DNA of 64,000 nucleotides from Methylobacterium sp. Leaf104 (lineage in GTDB: Bacteria > Pseudomonadota > Alphaproteobacteria > Rhizobiales > Beijerinckiaceae), in assembly GCF_001422885.1 (NCBI RefSeq), contig NZ_LMMZ01000012.1:126388-190387 (forward strand), in the 5' to 3' direction. Below the pieces are notes generated by a model. That model did not search any database, was not told the origin of the DNA, and saw only the letters and a program-made list of their open reading frames with translations. How positions within the stretch are numbered: the stretch's first letter is position 1; the number at the start of each line of letters is the position of its first letter. Both the position numbers and the translations under genes were made by a program. This document shows, piece after piece, positions 9,360 to 17,731 of this stretch.

Positions 9360-9869
9360 TCAGGCCTTGCGAGCGACCGGGCCGCGGCGGCGCAGGCGGA
9401 CGATCACCTCGACGCCGGCGATCTCCATCCCCTCGGGCGCGTCGGGCAGGGAATCCACGGTGATCCCGCAATCGGGCATGTCCATCACCTGGCCCTCGTC
9501 CTCGAGGAAGAAGTGGTGATGCTCGCTCGGGTTGGTGTCGAAGTAGGCCTTCGAGCCGTCGAGGGCGAGCTGGCGCAGCAGGCCGGCCTCGGTGAACTGG
9601 TGCAGGGTGTTGTAGACCGTGGCCAGCGACACCGGAACCTTGGCGCGCATCGCCTCGTCGTAGAGCATTTCCGCCGTGAGGTGGCGATCGCCGCGGCCGA
9701 ACAGCAGCCAGCCCAGGGACAGGCGCTGGCGGGTCGGACGCAGGCCGGCCCGGCGCAGACGGTCGCGCAGATCCGACAGCGGGCAACCGCGACGGCCGGC
9801 GGTCGCGTCGCCGCCGGGAACGGTGGCCCGGGCGTTCAGCATGGCCTGCAGGGGCAGAAGGTTGGACAT
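9360..9869 (-). CDS. irr: iron response regulator Irr (Fur family)
   Basis: Irr controls iron and heme genes in Rhizobiales and is degraded or inactivated on binding heme. With the start at 9869 ([10 protein letters not shown]) the 169-aa protein places the heme regulatory motif Cys-Pro at residues 29-30 and the His triplet (SEHHHFF) at residues 117-119, the same numbering as in Bradyrhizobium Irr; this supports that start over the upstream ATG at 9884. The winged-helix DNA-binding region ([22 protein letters not shown]) is complete. It is divergent from fabA. Confidence 0.93.
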   Translation of the reverse strand: MSNLLPLQAMLNARATVPGGDATAGRRGCPLSDLRDRLRRAGLRPTRQRLSLGWLLFGRGDRHLTAEMLYDEAMRAKVPVSLATVYNTLHQFTEAGLLRQLALDGSKAYFDTNPSEHHHFFLEDEGQVMDMPDCGITVDSLPDAPEGMEIAGVEVIVRLRRRGPVARKA

Positions 9870-10210
9870 CGGGCGTACAAACATCCCACGCGGAAACTGG
9901 AAACTCAGTCTCCATCTATACGGAACCCGTCGCCGCATCGCAACCCGAGCCGCAAGCGGAGCCGCTGAGCCGCGCGGGGGCCGTCTCCCATCCGGGCTGC
10001 GGCCTCGTCCGGCCGGGTGGCGGCCGCGGATTGGGACGCCCGGAGCGGGCACGCAGCTTTGAGGCGCACAGGCCCTGTGTTAACGAAGCGCCGATTTCAC
10101 GCCGCGTCGTCGGCCGGATCGGCCCGTGCCGGTCCAGCGCGGAGATGGCGGCGCGAGGCCGAGGGGCCTTCTCCGCCCCGGACCCATCCTTGAGGACCGA
10201 TCCGCTCATC
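9870..10210. promoter_or_regulatory. irr / fabA divergent intergenic region
   Basis: This 341-bp stretch holds no convincing gene and must contain the promoters of irr (minus) and fabA-fabB (plus). The clearest element is an inverted repeat at 10067-10079. I did not find a convincing iron control element (ICE) half-site pair. Confidence 0.6.
10067..10079. promoter_or_regulatory. inverted repeat upstream of fabA, possible operator
   Basis: CACAGG-C-CCTGTG is a perfect 6+1+6 inverted repeat about 130 bp upstream of the fabA start. A TTGAGG hexamer overlaps its left side at 10059-10064. Role as an operator is inferred from symmetry and position only. Confidence 0.35.
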
Positions 10211-10792
10211 ATGTCTTCCGCTTCCGATCCGAACGCTCCGTCGGGCACCGCCCCGGCGACCGCCGTGCCCCAGCGGGCCTCGCACTATTCCTACGAGGAA
10301 CTGCTCGCCTGTGGCCGCGGCGAGCTGTTCGGTGCCGGGAACGCGCAGCTGCCGCTGCCGCCGATGCTGATGTTCGACCGCATCGTCTCGATCGGATCCG
10401 AGGGCGGCGCCCACGGCAAGGGCCACGTGCGCGCCGAGTTCGACATCCGCCCGGACCTCTGGTTCTTCGGCTGCCACTTCAAGAACGACCCGGTGATGCC
10501 CGGCTGCCTCGGCCTCGACGCCCTTTGGCAGCTCGTCGGCTTCCACCTCGGCTGGCTCGGGGCTCCCGGCCGCGGCCGGGCGCTGGGCGTCGGCGAGGTC
10601 AAGTTCTCCGACCAGGTCCTGCCCACGGTGACCAAGGTCGTCTACGGCATCGACATCAAGCGCGTGCGCCTCGGCAAGCTGGTGCTCGGCATCGCCGACG
10701 GCTGGCTGGAGGCCGACGGCACCCGGATCTACGAGGCCAAGGACCTGCGCGTCGCGCTGTTCCAGGCGCAGGCCGACGCCGCCGGCGGCTGA
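10211..10792 (+). CDS. fabA: bifunctional 3-hydroxydecanoyl-ACP dehydratase/isomerase FabA
   Basis: FabA makes trans-2-decenoyl-ACP and isomerises it to cis-3, the branch point for unsaturated fatty acids. The 193-aa protein carries the active-site His89 in [10 protein letters not shown] and Asp103 in GLDALWQ, with the 14-residue spacing seen in E. coli (His70/Asp84). ATG 10211 gives a short Ala/Pro-rich extension before the conserved [13 protein letters not shown]. fabB follows 126 bp later in the same direction, the usual partner. Confidence 0.96.
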   Translation: MSSASDPNAPSGTAPATAVPQRASHYSYEELLACGRGELFGAGNAQLPLPPMLMFDRIVSIGSEGGAHGKGHVRAEFDIRPDLWFFGCHFKNDPVMPGCLGLDALWQLVGFHLGWLGAPGRGRALGVGEVKFSDQVLPTVTKVVYGIDIKRVRLGKLVLGIADGWLEADGTRIYEAKDLRVALFQAQADAAGG

Positions 10793-10918
10793 GGCCGGCC
10801 CGGTCGAGTCGGCCGGCGCAGTTGAGATCGGGACGTCCGCGTCCTACCTGAAACCACGCGCAGGTGCCGTCTCAAGAACAAGCACCGCGAAGAGCAAGCC
10901 CCGGCGGCGGAGAGCATC

Positions 10919-12151
10919 GTGTCCATGCGGCGTGTCGTGATCACCGGGATGGGCATCGTCTCATCCATCGGCAACAACACCGAGGAAGTCCTCGCCTCGC
11001 TGCGCGAGGCCAAGTCCGGCATCGGGCGTTCGGCCTCCTACGCGGAGCACGGCTTCCGGAGCCAGGTCGAGGGCCGTCCCACCCTCGACCCCGAGGGCGT
11101 CGTCGACCGGCGCGCCATGCGCTTCCACGGCGGCGGCACCGCCTGGAACCACGTCGCCATGGACCAGGCGATCCGGAACGCCGGGCTGGAGGCGGGCGAC
11201 GTCTCCAACGACCGCACCGGCATCATCATGGGGTCGGGCGGTCCGTCCACGAAGGTCATCGTCGAATCCGCCGCCATCGCGGTCGACAAGGGTCCCAAGC
11301 GGGTCGGCCCCTTCGCCGTGCCGAAGGCGATGTCCTCCACCGCCTCGGCGACCCTGGCGACCTGGTTCAAGATCAAGGGCGTGAACTACTCGATCTCCTC
11401 GGCCTGCGCGACGTCGAACCACTGCATCGGCAATGCCGCCGAGGTCATCCAGGGCGGGCGCCAGGACATCATCTTCGCGGGCGGCTGCGAGGATCTCGAC
11501 TGGACCCTCTCGGTGCTGTTCGACGCGATGGGCGCCATGTCGTCGAAGTACAACGACACTCCGGCCCGGGCCTCCCGGGCCTACGACGCCAACCGCGACG
11601 GCTTCGTCATCGCGGGCGGTGCCGGCGTGCTCGTGCTGGAGGAATACGAGCACGCCAAGGCCCGCGGCGCCACGATCTACGGCGAGATCGCCGGCTACGG
11701 CGCCACCTCGGACGGGCACGACATGGTCGCGCCCTCCGGCGAGGGTGCGGTGCGCTGCATGCGCCAGGCGATTGAGGGCCTCAGGGGCGCCAAGATCGAC
11801 TACATCAACCCGCACGCCACCTCGACGCCGGTCGGCGACGACAAGGAGATCGAGGCGATCCGCGAGGTCTTCGGGCGCGGCGATGCCTGCCCGCCGATCG
11901 CCGCCACCAAGTCGCTCACCGGCCATTCCCTCGGGGCGACCGGCGTGCAGGAGGCGATCTACGCGCTCCTGATGATGAACAACGACTTCATCTGCGAGAG
12001 CGCGCATATCGACGAGATCGACCCGGCCTTCGCCGACATGCCGATCCTGCGCCAGCGCCGCGACGGGGCGAAGCTCGGCCACGTCCTCTCGAATTCCTTC
12101 GGCTTCGGCGGCACCAACGCGACGCTGGTCCTCAAGCACGTCGACGCCTGA
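10919..12151 (+). CDS. fabB: 3-oxoacyl-ACP synthase I FabB
   Basis: KAS I elongates cis-3-decenoyl-ACP and so works with FabA. The 410-aa protein has the complete triad: Cys163 ([10 protein letters not shown]), His299 (NPHATSTP) and His336 (TGHSLGATG), with Lys331, matching E. coli FabB closely. GTG 10919 lies 6 bp after a GGAG site; an in-frame ATG at 10925 is a possible alternative. It is co-directional with fabA and probably co-transcribed. Confidence 0.96.
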   Translation: MSMRRVVITGMGIVSSIGNNTEEVLASLREAKSGIGRSASYAEHGFRSQVEGRPTLDPEGVVDRRAMRFHGGGTAWNHVAMDQAIRNAGLEAGDVSNDRTGIIMGSGGPSTKVIVESAAIAVDKGPKRVGPFAVPKAMSSTASATLATWFKIKGVNYSISSACATSNHCIGNAAEVIQGGRQDIIFAGGCEDLDWTLSVLFDAMGAMSSKYNDTPARASRAYDANRDGFVIAGGAGVLVLEEYEHAKARGATIYGEIAGYGATSDGHDMVAPSGEGAVRCMRQAIEGLRGAKIDYINPHATSTPVGDDKEIEAIREVFGRGDACPPIAATKSLTGHSLGATGVQEAIYALLMMNNDFICESAHIDEIDPAFADMPILRQRRDGAKLGHVLSNSFGFGGTNATLVLKHVDA

Positions 12152-12170
12152 CGGCGCCGATCATGCTTCG

Positions 12171-12199
12171 GCGTTAAGGGATCGACCTTTGCATTAAGG
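12171..12199 (+). promoter_or_regulatory. spaced direct repeat before the small membrane peptide gene
   Basis: GCGTTAAGG (12171-12179) and GCATTAAGG (12191-12199) repeat with a 20-bp period, about two helical turns, 57 bp upstream of the small ORF at 12256. The spacing is what a dimeric activator would need; no regulator is identified. Confidence 0.3.
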
Positions 12200-12255
12200 A
12201 ACTGGAGAGGCCTTCCGCGGTTCATCGTTTCTATGGATTGCTGGAAGGCATCGCC

Positions 12256-12372
12256 ATGTTGTGGTTCACCCTCGGAACGGTCGGCGGCCTCGCCATTGCC
12301 GGAACCACGGCCGTGTACATCAAGCAGGTCATGATCGACCGCGCCAACTGCGACACGGACGGCTACTTCTAG
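12256..12372 (+). CDS. 38-aa single-pass membrane peptide
   Basis: A short ORF between fabB and fabI encodes 38 residues beginning MLWFTLGTVGGLAIAG and ending in NCDTDGYF. A GGAAGG ribosome site at 12243-12248 lies 7 bp before the ATG. Residues 2-22 form one hydrophobic helix, followed by a short polar tail with a single Cys. It has its own upstream spacing from fabB (104 bp) and a terminator right after it, so it looks like an independent small gene. I do not recognise the family. Confidence 0.6.
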   Translation: MLWFTLGTVGGLAIAGTTAVYIKQVMIDRANCDTDGYF

Positions 12373-12407
12373 CCGACGGATCCGGCCGCCTCCCTCGGAA
12401 TTCCTGC

Positions 12408-12453
12408 AAGGCCCCGTCCCGGCCCATGGCCCGGACGGGGCCTTCGCGTTTCG
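12408..12453 (+). terminator. rho-independent terminator after the small membrane peptide gene
   Basis: A 12-bp perfect stem (AAGGCCCCGTCC at 12408-12419 with GGACGGGGCCTT at 12433-12444) with an additional GGCC/GGCC inner pairing is followed by a short T-containing tail (CGCGTTT). It would end transcripts from fabB and the small ORF before fabI. Confidence 0.75.
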
Positions 12454-12570
12454 CACAGGGCCTCTCCCAAGGGACCTGCCCGGATTGGACAGAGTCACGA
12501 GCCCCGCGCTAAGCCTCAGGCCAACGATGACGGGTCCGAGGGGCCCAGGGTCCGCGACCGGGAGAAGTGC

Positions 12571-13404
12571 ATGACGGGTTTGATGGCGGGAAAGCGCGGC
12601 CTCATCATGGGGGTCGCCAACGACCACTCGATCGCCTGGGGCATCGCCAAGGTCCTGCACCGCCACGGAGCCGAACTGGCCTTCACCTACCAGGGCGACG
12701 CGCTCGGGCGCCGGGTGACGCCGCTGGCGGCCTCCGTCGGCTCGGACATCGTCCTGCCCTGCGATGTCGAGGACATCGCCAGCGTCGACGCGCTGTTCAC
12801 GGCCCTGGACACCCGCTTCCCCGAGGGCCTCGACTTCGTCGTCCACGCCATCGGGTTCTCCGACAAGGGACAGCTCAAGGGCCGCTACGTGGACGTGACC
12901 ACCCGCGAGAATTTTTCGCGGACGATGACGATCTCCTGCTTCTCCTTCACCGAGATCGCCCAGCGCGCGGCCAGGCGGATGCCGCGCGGCGGCTCGCTCC
13001 TGACGCTGACCTATGGCGGCTCCACCCGGATCATGCCGAACTACAACGTCATGGGTGTCGCCAAGGCCGCCCTCGAGGCCTCCGTGCGCTACCTCGCCGG
13101 GGATCTCGGGCCGGACGGCATCCGGGTCAACGCCCTCTCGGCGGGTCCGATGCGGACCCTGGCCGGCGCCGGCATCGCCGACGCCCGCCTGATGTTCAAC
13201 CACCAGAAGGCGCATGCCCCCCTGCGCCGCACGGTGACCCAGGAGGAGGTCGGCGGCTCGGCGATGTACCTGCTCTCGGACCTCTCGGGCGGCGTCACCG
13301 GCGAGATCCACTTCGTCGATTCCGGCTACAACATCATCTCGATGCCCCGTCCCGACGTGCTGCAGGCCCAGGACGAGGCGGGCGTCATCGGCGACGCGGT
13401 CTGA
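12571..13404 (+). CDS. fabI: enoyl-ACP reductase FabI
   Basis: FabI reduces trans-2-enoyl-ACP with NADH in each elongation cycle. The 277-aa SDR-type protein has the atypical cofactor motif of FabI (GVANDHSIAWGIA), Tyr148 (LTYGGS), Tyr158 and Lys165 (YNVMGVAK), and the substrate loop region after NALSAGPMRTLA. It follows fabA-fabB but beyond a terminator, so it is probably a separate transcript. Confidence 0.95.
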   Translation: MTGLMAGKRGLIMGVANDHSIAWGIAKVLHRHGAELAFTYQGDALGRRVTPLAASVGSDIVLPCDVEDIASVDALFTALDTRFPEGLDFVVHAIGFSDKGQLKGRYVDVTTRENFSRTMTISCFSFTEIAQRAARRMPRGGSLLTLTYGGSTRIMPNYNVMGVAKAALEASVRYLAGDLGPDGIRVNALSAGPMRTLAGAGIADARLMFNHQKAHAPLRRTVTQEEVGGSAMYLLSDLSGGVTGEIHFVDSGYNIISMPRPDVLQAQDEAGVIGDAV

Positions 13405-13414
13405 GGCGAGAAGC

Positions 13415-13984
13415 TCAGTCCTCGAACAGGTCGGGCCGGCGGGCGCGCAGGGCGAGGACCAGGGTCAGGGTCTTGAGGTCGGTGAATTCGCAGCGATCGG
13501 CCATCCGGGCGAGGTCGGCCAGCGGCAGCTCGACGACCCGGATGTTCTCGTGCTCGCCGTCCGCGCCCCCGCCGCCCTCGACCCGGTCGGCCGCGGCGTA
13601 GGCGGCCAGGAACAGGTGGATCCGCTCCGTCGAGATGCCCCCGCAGGAATAGGTGGCGCCGACGAAGTCGAGGTCGCCCAGGCGCAGGCCCGCCTCCTCC
13701 AGCACCTCCCGCCGGGCATTCTCCTCGGGCGTGCCGTCGTCGATCAGGCCGGCCGGGGCCTCGAGCTGGCTCTGCTCGCCGGCGACGTAGAGCGCCGGCA
13801 CGCGCAGCTCGCGCACCAGGGTCGCGACCCGGCGGGCGGGATCGTAGGGCAGCACCCCGACCGAATTGCCGTGGTCCTCGATCTCGCGCTCGGCCTCGCT
13901 GCCGTCGGCGAGGCGGACGCGAGCCAGGGAGAAGCGGCTCCAGCCCTCGTGGAGGGTCCGCAGGCTGAGGATCTCGGCTTTCAT
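13415..13984 (-). CDS. NUDIX hydrolase (ADP-ribose / nucleotide-sugar pyrophosphatase type)
   Basis: The 189-aa protein has the full Nudix box at residues 79-100: Gly79, Glu87, then REVLEEAGL. Upstream residues (QSQLEAPAG) and a downstream ERI-HLFLA stretch fit the NudF/NudK group that hydrolyses ADP-ribose or GDP-mannose. The exact substrate is not determined. It converges on fabI with a 10-bp gap. Confidence 0.87.
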   Translation of the reverse strand: MKAEILSLRTLHEGWSRFSLARVRLADGSEAEREIEDHGNSVGVLPYDPARRVATLVRELRVPALYVAGEQSQLEAPAGLIDDGTPEENARREVLEEAGLRLGDLDFVGATYSCGGISTERIHLFLAAYAAADRVEGGGGADGEHENIRVVELPLADLARMADRCEFTDLKTLTLVLALRARRPDLFED

Positions 13985-14060
13985 CGCGGCACGGTCCTTC
14001 TCGCGCGAGGGCGCGTTTCCAATCGCCCGGAGGCGCGTTCCGGTCGTGGGCGCCCCGCCC

Positions 14061-14240
14061 TCAGGGGCCGCCCGCCAGGGCGCCCTCGATCACCATGATG
14101 AGCTCGTCGAGGTTGACCCGGCCGTCGAGCGTCAGGAAGCCCGGTTCGCCGGCCTCGACGCTCAGGCCCTGCTCGCTCACCTCGGCCTGGCGCTCGAGTT
14201 CGGCGATGATCGCCCGCGCGATGGTGGTCTGGATATCCAT
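14061..14240 (-). CDS. 59-aa hypothetical protein
   Basis: This small acidic protein starts at ATG 14240 behind a strong GGAGG ribosome site. It begins MDIQTTIARAIIAELERQ, an amphipathic helix, and ends in NLDELIMVIEGALAGG. No known family is recognised. It is the last gene of a minus-strand series with the sigma-1.1-like membrane protein (23 bp upstream) and the BrkB protein, and was only visible as the tail of a longer frame. Confidence 0.7.
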   Translation of the reverse strand: MDIQTTIARAIIAELERQAEVSEQGLSVEAGEPGFLTLDGRVNLDELIMVIEGALAGGP

Positions 14241-14263
14241 GTCGGCCTCCCGCGTGCCGGGTG

Positions 14264-14812
14264 TCAGTGTCCGAGGGCGATCAGGGCGGCTCCCATCAGC
14301 ACCAGCACGATCAGGCCCGCCACCAGCACCGCCGACCTGACCCGCCGGCTCTCGGCCGGAGACGCCGCTCCGGCCGCGTCCCCGTCGGCGGTGACGGTCG
14401 CCTCCGCCCCTCGGGCGGGAGGCGGGACCGGGCGCGGCGCCACCGAGGCGGCGTCGTGGGAGGGCAGTCCGGGCGCCGGGGCGATGGGCACCGGCGCTAT
14501 CCCATCGGGATGCGCCCGCCCGGGCAGCAGGTCCTCCAGCTCCACCGCGATGCCGGCGGCGTCGAGGTCCAGCACCACCTGGGCGATCGCCTCGGCGCTC
14601 ATGCTCTGGATCGGCAGGGCCGCCTGCAGGTCGGCCGGGGAGAGCTCGCCCTTCTGCCGCCCCAGGGCGATCAGCCGGGCGAGGTCCTGCCGGGCGAGGA
14701 CCGGGGCGGCACTCACCACGGGCGCGGCGCCGGCGCGGCGCCGCCGGGCCGGGAGGGTCGTGCGTGTTGTGATCCGGCCATTCGCCACTCCCGACGTTTC
14801 GCCGTCGGGCAA
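14264..14812 (-). CDS. membrane-anchored protein with a sigma-70 region 1.1-like domain
   Basis: The 182-aa protein has a basic N-terminus (RTTLPARRRRAG), then residues 41-97 that follow the sigma-70 region 1.1 pattern: DLARLIALGRQKGELSPADL, a Leu-Pro in ALPIQS, then helices ending in AAGIAVELED. A Pro/Ala-rich linker (about 98-158) leads to one C-terminal membrane helix (AVLVAGLIVLVLMGAALIAL) with almost nothing after it, so the domain would face the cytoplasm as a tail-anchored protein. Region 1.1 normally sits at the N-terminus of housekeeping sigma factors and mimics DNA in the RNA polymerase channel. Here no other sigma region is present. Function is unknown. Confidence 0.75.
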   Translation of the reverse strand: MPDGETSGVANGRITTRTTLPARRRRAGAAPVVSAAPVLARQDLARLIALGRQKGELSPADLQAALPIQSMSAEAIAQVVLDLDAAGIAVELEDLLPGRAHPDGIAPVPIAPAPGLPSHDAASVAPRPVPPPARGAEATVTADGDAAGAASPAESRRVRSAVLVAGLIVLVLMGAALIALGH

Positions 14813-14857
14813 CCCGCCCGGCCTCGGCGCTGTTCCCGGGCGCCGGCGTGCCGCAGC

Positions 14858-15901
14858 TCACTCCTGGCTCGGCCCCACGCTGTCGGCGGCGAAGGCCTGG
14901 CGGACCCCCAGGGGCTTCGGCCGACCCTCGGTGCTGTCGCAGCCGGTCTGGCGCTCCATCTCCGAATTGATCTCGGCGCCCACGAGGACGATGACGATGG
15001 ACAGCCACATCCAGGTCATGAACCCGATGCCGGCCCCCAGCGACCCGTAGATGCGGTTGTAGCTGTCGAAGCTCGCCACGTACCAGGAGAACACCCCCGA
15101 GGCGGTGACCCAGAGCAGGGCCGCGAGGCTGCTGCCCCAGGTCACCCAGCGCCACTTCGCCCGGTTCCGGCTGGGGCCGTAGCGGTAGATCAGCGACAGG
15201 CTGAGGGTGACGACGCCGAGGAGAGCCGGCCAGCGCACGATCTGCAGGATGGTGTCGGTGGCGGTGATGAAGCCGAGGCGGTCGAGGATCGCCGGCAGCA
15301 GCACCACCGCGCTGGTGGAGACGAGGAAGAACACCACGCTGGTGATCGTGAACAGGAAGGTGGTGGCGTAGAAGCGGATCAGGGTGCGCTTCTCCCGCTC
15401 CTTGTAGATCACGTTGAGGGCGTCGAAGAGCGCGCTCACCCCGGAATTGGCGCTCCAGAGGGCGATCAGCAGGCTGATGCCCGACGTGGTGCTCAAGGAG
15501 CCGGTGCTGCGCTGCGCGATCCGCACCAGTTGGTCCGAGAACAGCTCGAGGGCGCCCGGCGGCAGGATGTCCGCCAGCAGGCTGACGTGCTGGCTGATGA
15601 CGTGGGGGTCCGAGAACAGCCCGTAGATCGACACCACCGCGACGAGGCCGGGGAAGACCGCCAGCAGGGCGAAGAAGGCGACGCCGCCCGCCGTGGTCAG
15701 CACCCGGTCCTGCGGCATGGCCCAGAACACCCGCCAGAGGATATCCCGCCAGCCGGCCTTGGGGATCTCGACGGGGTCGGTCGCGCCCCGGCCGCGGCCG
15801 GGCTCGTGCGCGCGCTGGCGCGCCTCCGCCAATTCCTCCGGATTCAGGGCGCGGGTGCTGACCGAGCGCCAGTCCTGACCCTCTTCCTCTTCTCGCACCA
15901 T
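14858..15901 (-). CDS. YihY/BrkB family inner-membrane protein
   Basis: The 347-aa protein matches the YihY/virulence factor BrkB family: TTAGGVAFFALLAVFP near residues 70-85, several further membrane helices, the SRNRAKWRWVTWGS loop and GSLGAGIGFMTWMWLS near the end. The old ribonuclease BN name for this family is not supported; the role is unknown and may be in envelope transport. It is first in the minus-strand group, 45 bp before the sigma-1.1-like gene. Confidence 0.87.
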   Translation of the reverse strand: MVREEEEGQDWRSVSTRALNPEELAEARQRAHEPGRGRGATDPVEIPKAGWRDILWRVFWAMPQDRVLTTAGGVAFFALLAVFPGLVAVVSIYGLFSDPHVISQHVSLLADILPPGALELFSDQLVRIAQRSTGSLSTTSGISLLIALWSANSGVSALFDALNVIYKEREKRTLIRFYATTFLFTITSVVFFLVSTSAVVLLPAILDRLGFITATDTILQIVRWPALLGVVTLSLSLIYRYGPSRNRAKWRWVTWGSSLAALLWVTASGVFSWYVASFDSYNRIYGSLGAGIGFMTWMWLSIVIVLVGAEINSEMERQTGCDSTEGRPKPLGVRQAFAADSVGPSQE

Positions 15902-15964
15902 GCCGAGACCCCGCCGGACCGCTCGTCGCCGGAACGCCGCCGCGAGGGGTTCGCCCTCCCGGGA

Positions 15965-16972
15965 TCACACTCTGCCTGAAGTCTCGTTATAGGTCGTCAC
16001 CGATGCCGGGACAGGTGTAGGACGATCGAGCCCGGCCATGGGGCAGGTCGCGGCCTGCCGGGCCAGCTCCGTGCGGACGTGCTCGCGGAACAGGCGCACC
16101 CGCGCGGGAAGTTCGCGGCCCGCGAGGGTGACGGCGCGCAGGGTCCCGCCCCGGCTCGCCCAGTCGGGAAGGACGCGCACGAGATCGCCCCGGACCAGGG
16201 ACCGCGCCGCGACGAGGCTCGGGATATGGCCGATGCCGGCCCCGGCCAGGGTCAGGCGCAGCACCGTGGCGAAATCCGTGGCCCGCACGGCCGGGCGCAG
16301 GGTGATCCCGGCCTCCCGTCCCTCGGCGTCCGAGACGAGGATCTGGGTGGCGCCGAGGCGCTCGCGGGCGAGCACCACGTCGTGTGCCGACAGCGCGGCG
16401 ATGTCGACCGGGCCCGGGCGCTGCGCCAGATAGGCCGGGGCCGCGTAGAGGCCGATCGTCAGGTCGGCCAGGATCGGAGCGGTGTAGCCGCTGTCGGGAT
16501 GGTCGCCGCCGCCGAGGCGGAGCGCGAGGTCGACCCGATTGGCGGCGAGATCGAGGCGGCTGTCGGTGATGAGGAGTTCGAGGGTGATCTGCGGGTGCCT
16601 GGCCCGGAAGCTCGCCACGAGGTCCGGCAGCACCTCGACGCCGAAATCGATCGAGGCCGTCACGCGCAGGTGTCCCCGCGGCAGGGTGCGGGCGCCCCGC
16701 GCCGTCTGCAGGGCCTCGTCGAGCAGGGCGAGGCTCTCCAGGGCCCGGGCGTGGAAGGCGAGCCCCTCGGCGGTGGGCGAGACCGCCCGCGGCGTGCGCG
16801 CCAGCAAGGTCACCTTCAGCACCGTCTCCAGGCGGGCGACGCGCCGGCTGACGCTGCCCTTGGTCTCGCGCAGGAAGGCGCCGGCCTGGGTCATGCTGCC
16901 GAGGTCGACCACCGCGCAGAAGGCGCGGACATCGTCGAGGTTTCCGGCGAAGGTTTCCAGATGCGCAACCAT
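15965..16972 (-). CDS. LysR-family transcriptional regulator
   Basis: The 335-aa protein has an N-terminal helix-turn-helix (residues about 13-70; AFCAVVDLGSMTQAG and GSVSRRVARLE) and a C-terminal LysR substrate-binding domain starting near TASIDFGVEVLP. It is divergent from the YceI-b561-YceI operon with a palindrome between them, so it likely controls that operon; the effector is unknown. Confidence 0.9.
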   Translation of the reverse strand: MVAHLETFAGNLDDVRAFCAVVDLGSMTQAGAFLRETKGSVSRRVARLETVLKVTLLARTPRAVSPTAEGLAFHARALESLALLDEALQTARGARTLPRGHLRVTASIDFGVEVLPDLVASFRARHPQITLELLITDSRLDLAANRVDLALRLGGGDHPDSGYTAPILADLTIGLYAAPAYLAQRPGPVDIAALSAHDVVLARERLGATQILVSDAEGREAGITLRPAVRATDFATVLRLTLAGAGIGHIPSLVAARSLVRGDLVRVLPDWASRGGTLRAVTLAGRELPARVRLFREHVRTELARQAATCPMAGLDRPTPVPASVTTYNETSGRV

Positions 16973-16983
16973 GTGTCCCCGAT

Positions 16984-16993
16984 TAGCGCGCTA
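16984..16993. promoter_or_regulatory. palindrome between the LysR gene and the YceI operon
   Basis: TAGCGCGCTA is a perfect 10-bp palindrome 11 bp from the regulator start and about 90 bp from the yceI start. Placement in a 113-bp divergent region fits a LysR binding site; this is inference. Confidence 0.4.
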
Positions 16994-17085
16994 TCGCACC
17001 GCCGGGAAGGCGCCTATCTGCGCTGCACCGAACCGGCGCCCAGGGTGTCACCGTCCCCGGCGCCCTCATCCTCGGAGTGAAGCCC

Positions 17086-17697
17086 GTGATCCGTCTCTCC
17101 TCGTCTCTCGTCGCCCTGACCCTCGCGCTCGCCGCGCCCGCCCTCGCCCAGACCCCGCCGACCCGCGACCCGGCCCAGATCCAGGCCGGGACCTACGCGG
17201 TCGATCCGGGCCACACCCAGGTCGGCTGGACGGTCTCGCATATGGGCTTCTCGAACTACTCGGGCGGCTTCTCGGACGTGTCCGGCACCCTGGAGCTGCA
17301 GCCGAAGACCCCCGCCGCCTCGAAGCTGTCCATCAAGATCCCGGTGGCGTCCGTGACGACGACCAGCGAGAAGCTGACCGGCGAGCTCAAGGGCGACCAG
17401 TGGCTCGACGCGGGCAAGTTTCCCGAGATGACCTTCGTCTCCACGAAGGTCGCCCCCGAGGGCAAGGACAAGGCGAAGGTCACCGGCGACCTGACCCTGC
17501 ACGGCGTGACGAAGCCGGTGACGCTGAACGTCACCCTGGTGGGCGCCGGCGTGAACCCGCTGAACAAGAAGGTCACCGTGGGCTTCGAGGCCACCGGCAC
17601 GATCAAGCGCTCGGAGTTCGGCGTGAAGACCTACGTGCCGCTGATCGGCGACGACCTGCACCTCACCATCGCGGGCGCCTTCGAGCGCAAGGAGTAG
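17086..17697 (+). CDS. YceI family periplasmic protein (first copy)
   Basis: The exported lipocalin-like protein has a signal peptide ending near ALAQ, then YAVDPGHTQVGWTVSHMGFS, the characteristic YceI start. The family binds isoprenoid-type lipids such as polyprenyl chains. GTG 17086 sits 8 bp after GGAG (17074-17077), whereas GTG 17077 overlaps that site, so I prefer 17086 (203 aa). It begins a three-gene operon with cytochrome b561 and a second YceI. Confidence 0.9.
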   Translation: MIRLSSSLVALTLALAAPALAQTPPTRDPAQIQAGTYAVDPGHTQVGWTVSHMGFSNYSGGFSDVSGTLELQPKTPAASKLSIKIPVASVTTTSEKLTGELKGDQWLDAGKFPEMTFVSTKVAPEGKDKAKVTGDLTLHGVTKPVTLNVTLVGAGVNPLNKKVTVGFEATGTIKRSEFGVKTYVPLIGDDLHLTIAGAFERKE

Positions 17698-17731
17698 GGC
17701 GCGCCGTCCACCCGGCCGAAGGAAGAGCGTC

